Shown here: in pieces, positions 6,967-7,225 of the stretch
Position numbering within the stretch: position 1 is the stretch's first letter
How the letters are laid out: every line of letters starts with the position of its first letter
NCBI GenBank assembly: GCA_005800405.1
Contig: SYFN01000156.1
Span: 1 to 7,225 of the forward strand
Length of the DNA: 7,225 nt
Direction: 5' to 3'
Source: Burkholderiales bacterium
GTDB lineage: Bacteria; Pseudomonadota; Gammaproteobacteria; Burkholderiales; Burkholderiaceae_D
Notes under the pieces: generated by a model
Told to the model about the DNA's origin: nothing
What the model saw: only the letters and a program-made list of their open reading frames with translations
The model's database searches: none
Program-made: the position numbers and the translations under genes

Positions 6967-7225
6967 TCAGTCGCGCACTTCGCGTCGCACGCGCGGCGCG
7001 ATGCCACACATCAGTTCATAGCCTATGGTGCCGGCATGCGCGGCCACTTCGTCGATGGGCAGGCCTTCACCCCACAGCGTGACTTCGCTGCCAACATCAG
7101 CCTGGGGGGTGGGTGAGAGATCAATAGTGAGCATGTCCATCGATACACGACCGAGCACTCGAGTTCGCACACCATTGAGCAGGACGGGTGTACCTGTCGA
7201 CGCCAAACGCGGATAACCATCGGCA
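6967..7225 (-). CDS. alr: Alanine racemase, C-terminal part; 5' end beyond the window
   Basis: Alr is the PLP enzyme that interconverts L- and D-alanine for peptidoglycan. Only the last 85 or so codons are present. They read [18 protein letters not shown], then [12 protein letters not shown], then [23 protein letters not shown] near the C-terminus. The first pieces match the family's YADGYPR and VGRVSMDM blocks in the beta-stranded C-terminal domain. The catalytic Tyr before ADG is just outside the window edge, so it cannot be checked. The frame is open through the right edge, so the apparent TTG start at 7206 is only internal Leu. The stop TGA (6967-6969) touches the radA start. The gene is alr rather than the catabolic dadX by its position next to radA, which is an inference. 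Confidence 0.93.
   Translation of the reverse strand, partial: ADGYPRLASTGTPVLLNGVRTRVLGRVSMDMLTIDLSPTPQADVGSEVTLWGEGLPIDEVAAHAGTIGYELMCGIAPRVRREVRD

Noticed and set aside
6965..7009. Longer radA N-terminus starting at ATG 7009
   Set aside because: Those residues overlap the 3' end of alr, and the RadA family starts at MAKxKTxYxC.

Overview
The window looks like ordinary chromosome from a betaproteobacterium (moderately GC-rich by eye). This rests on the alr-radA pair, the hpnC-hpnD-hpnE squalene module and the protein sequences; nothing in the window fixes a genus. All coding strands are tightly packed. No RNA gene, insertion sequence, CRISPR array or phage gene was found.

Layout: (1) 1-1258, minus strand: the 5' third of an RND efflux permease gene that runs off the left edge. 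It carries two lesions, an in-frame TGA at codon 10 where the family has a conserved Trp, and a one-base deletion in an A-run at about codon 117. Everything else, down to the TM4 Asp-Asp pair, stays open. (2) 1255-2394, minus: the intact periplasmic adaptor (membrane fusion protein) of the same pump, joined to the permease by an ATGA overlap. (3) 2395-2551: a divergent promoter region. (4) 2552-5575, plus: hpnC, hpnD and hpnE, which together turn two farnesyl diphosphates into squalene for hopanoid synthesis. (5) 5594-6964, minus: radA, converging on hpnE with only 18 bases between the stop codons. (6) 6967-7225, minus: the C-terminal end of alr, overlapping or abutting radA.

How the genes work together: HpnD makes presqualene diphosphate, HpnC converts it to hydroxysqualene, and the flavoenzyme HpnE reduces that to squalene. 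The cyclase and later hopanoid genes are not in this window. The pump operon is a separate unit transcribed away from hpnC, and as read it cannot make a full-length permease. alr and radA form a two-gene unit linking cell-wall D-alanine supply and recombination repair only by co-transcription.

I found no convincing undescribed system. The strongest observation is the doubly broken but otherwise clean RND permease beside an intact adaptor, followed by the adaptor's apparently missing lipobox cysteine.
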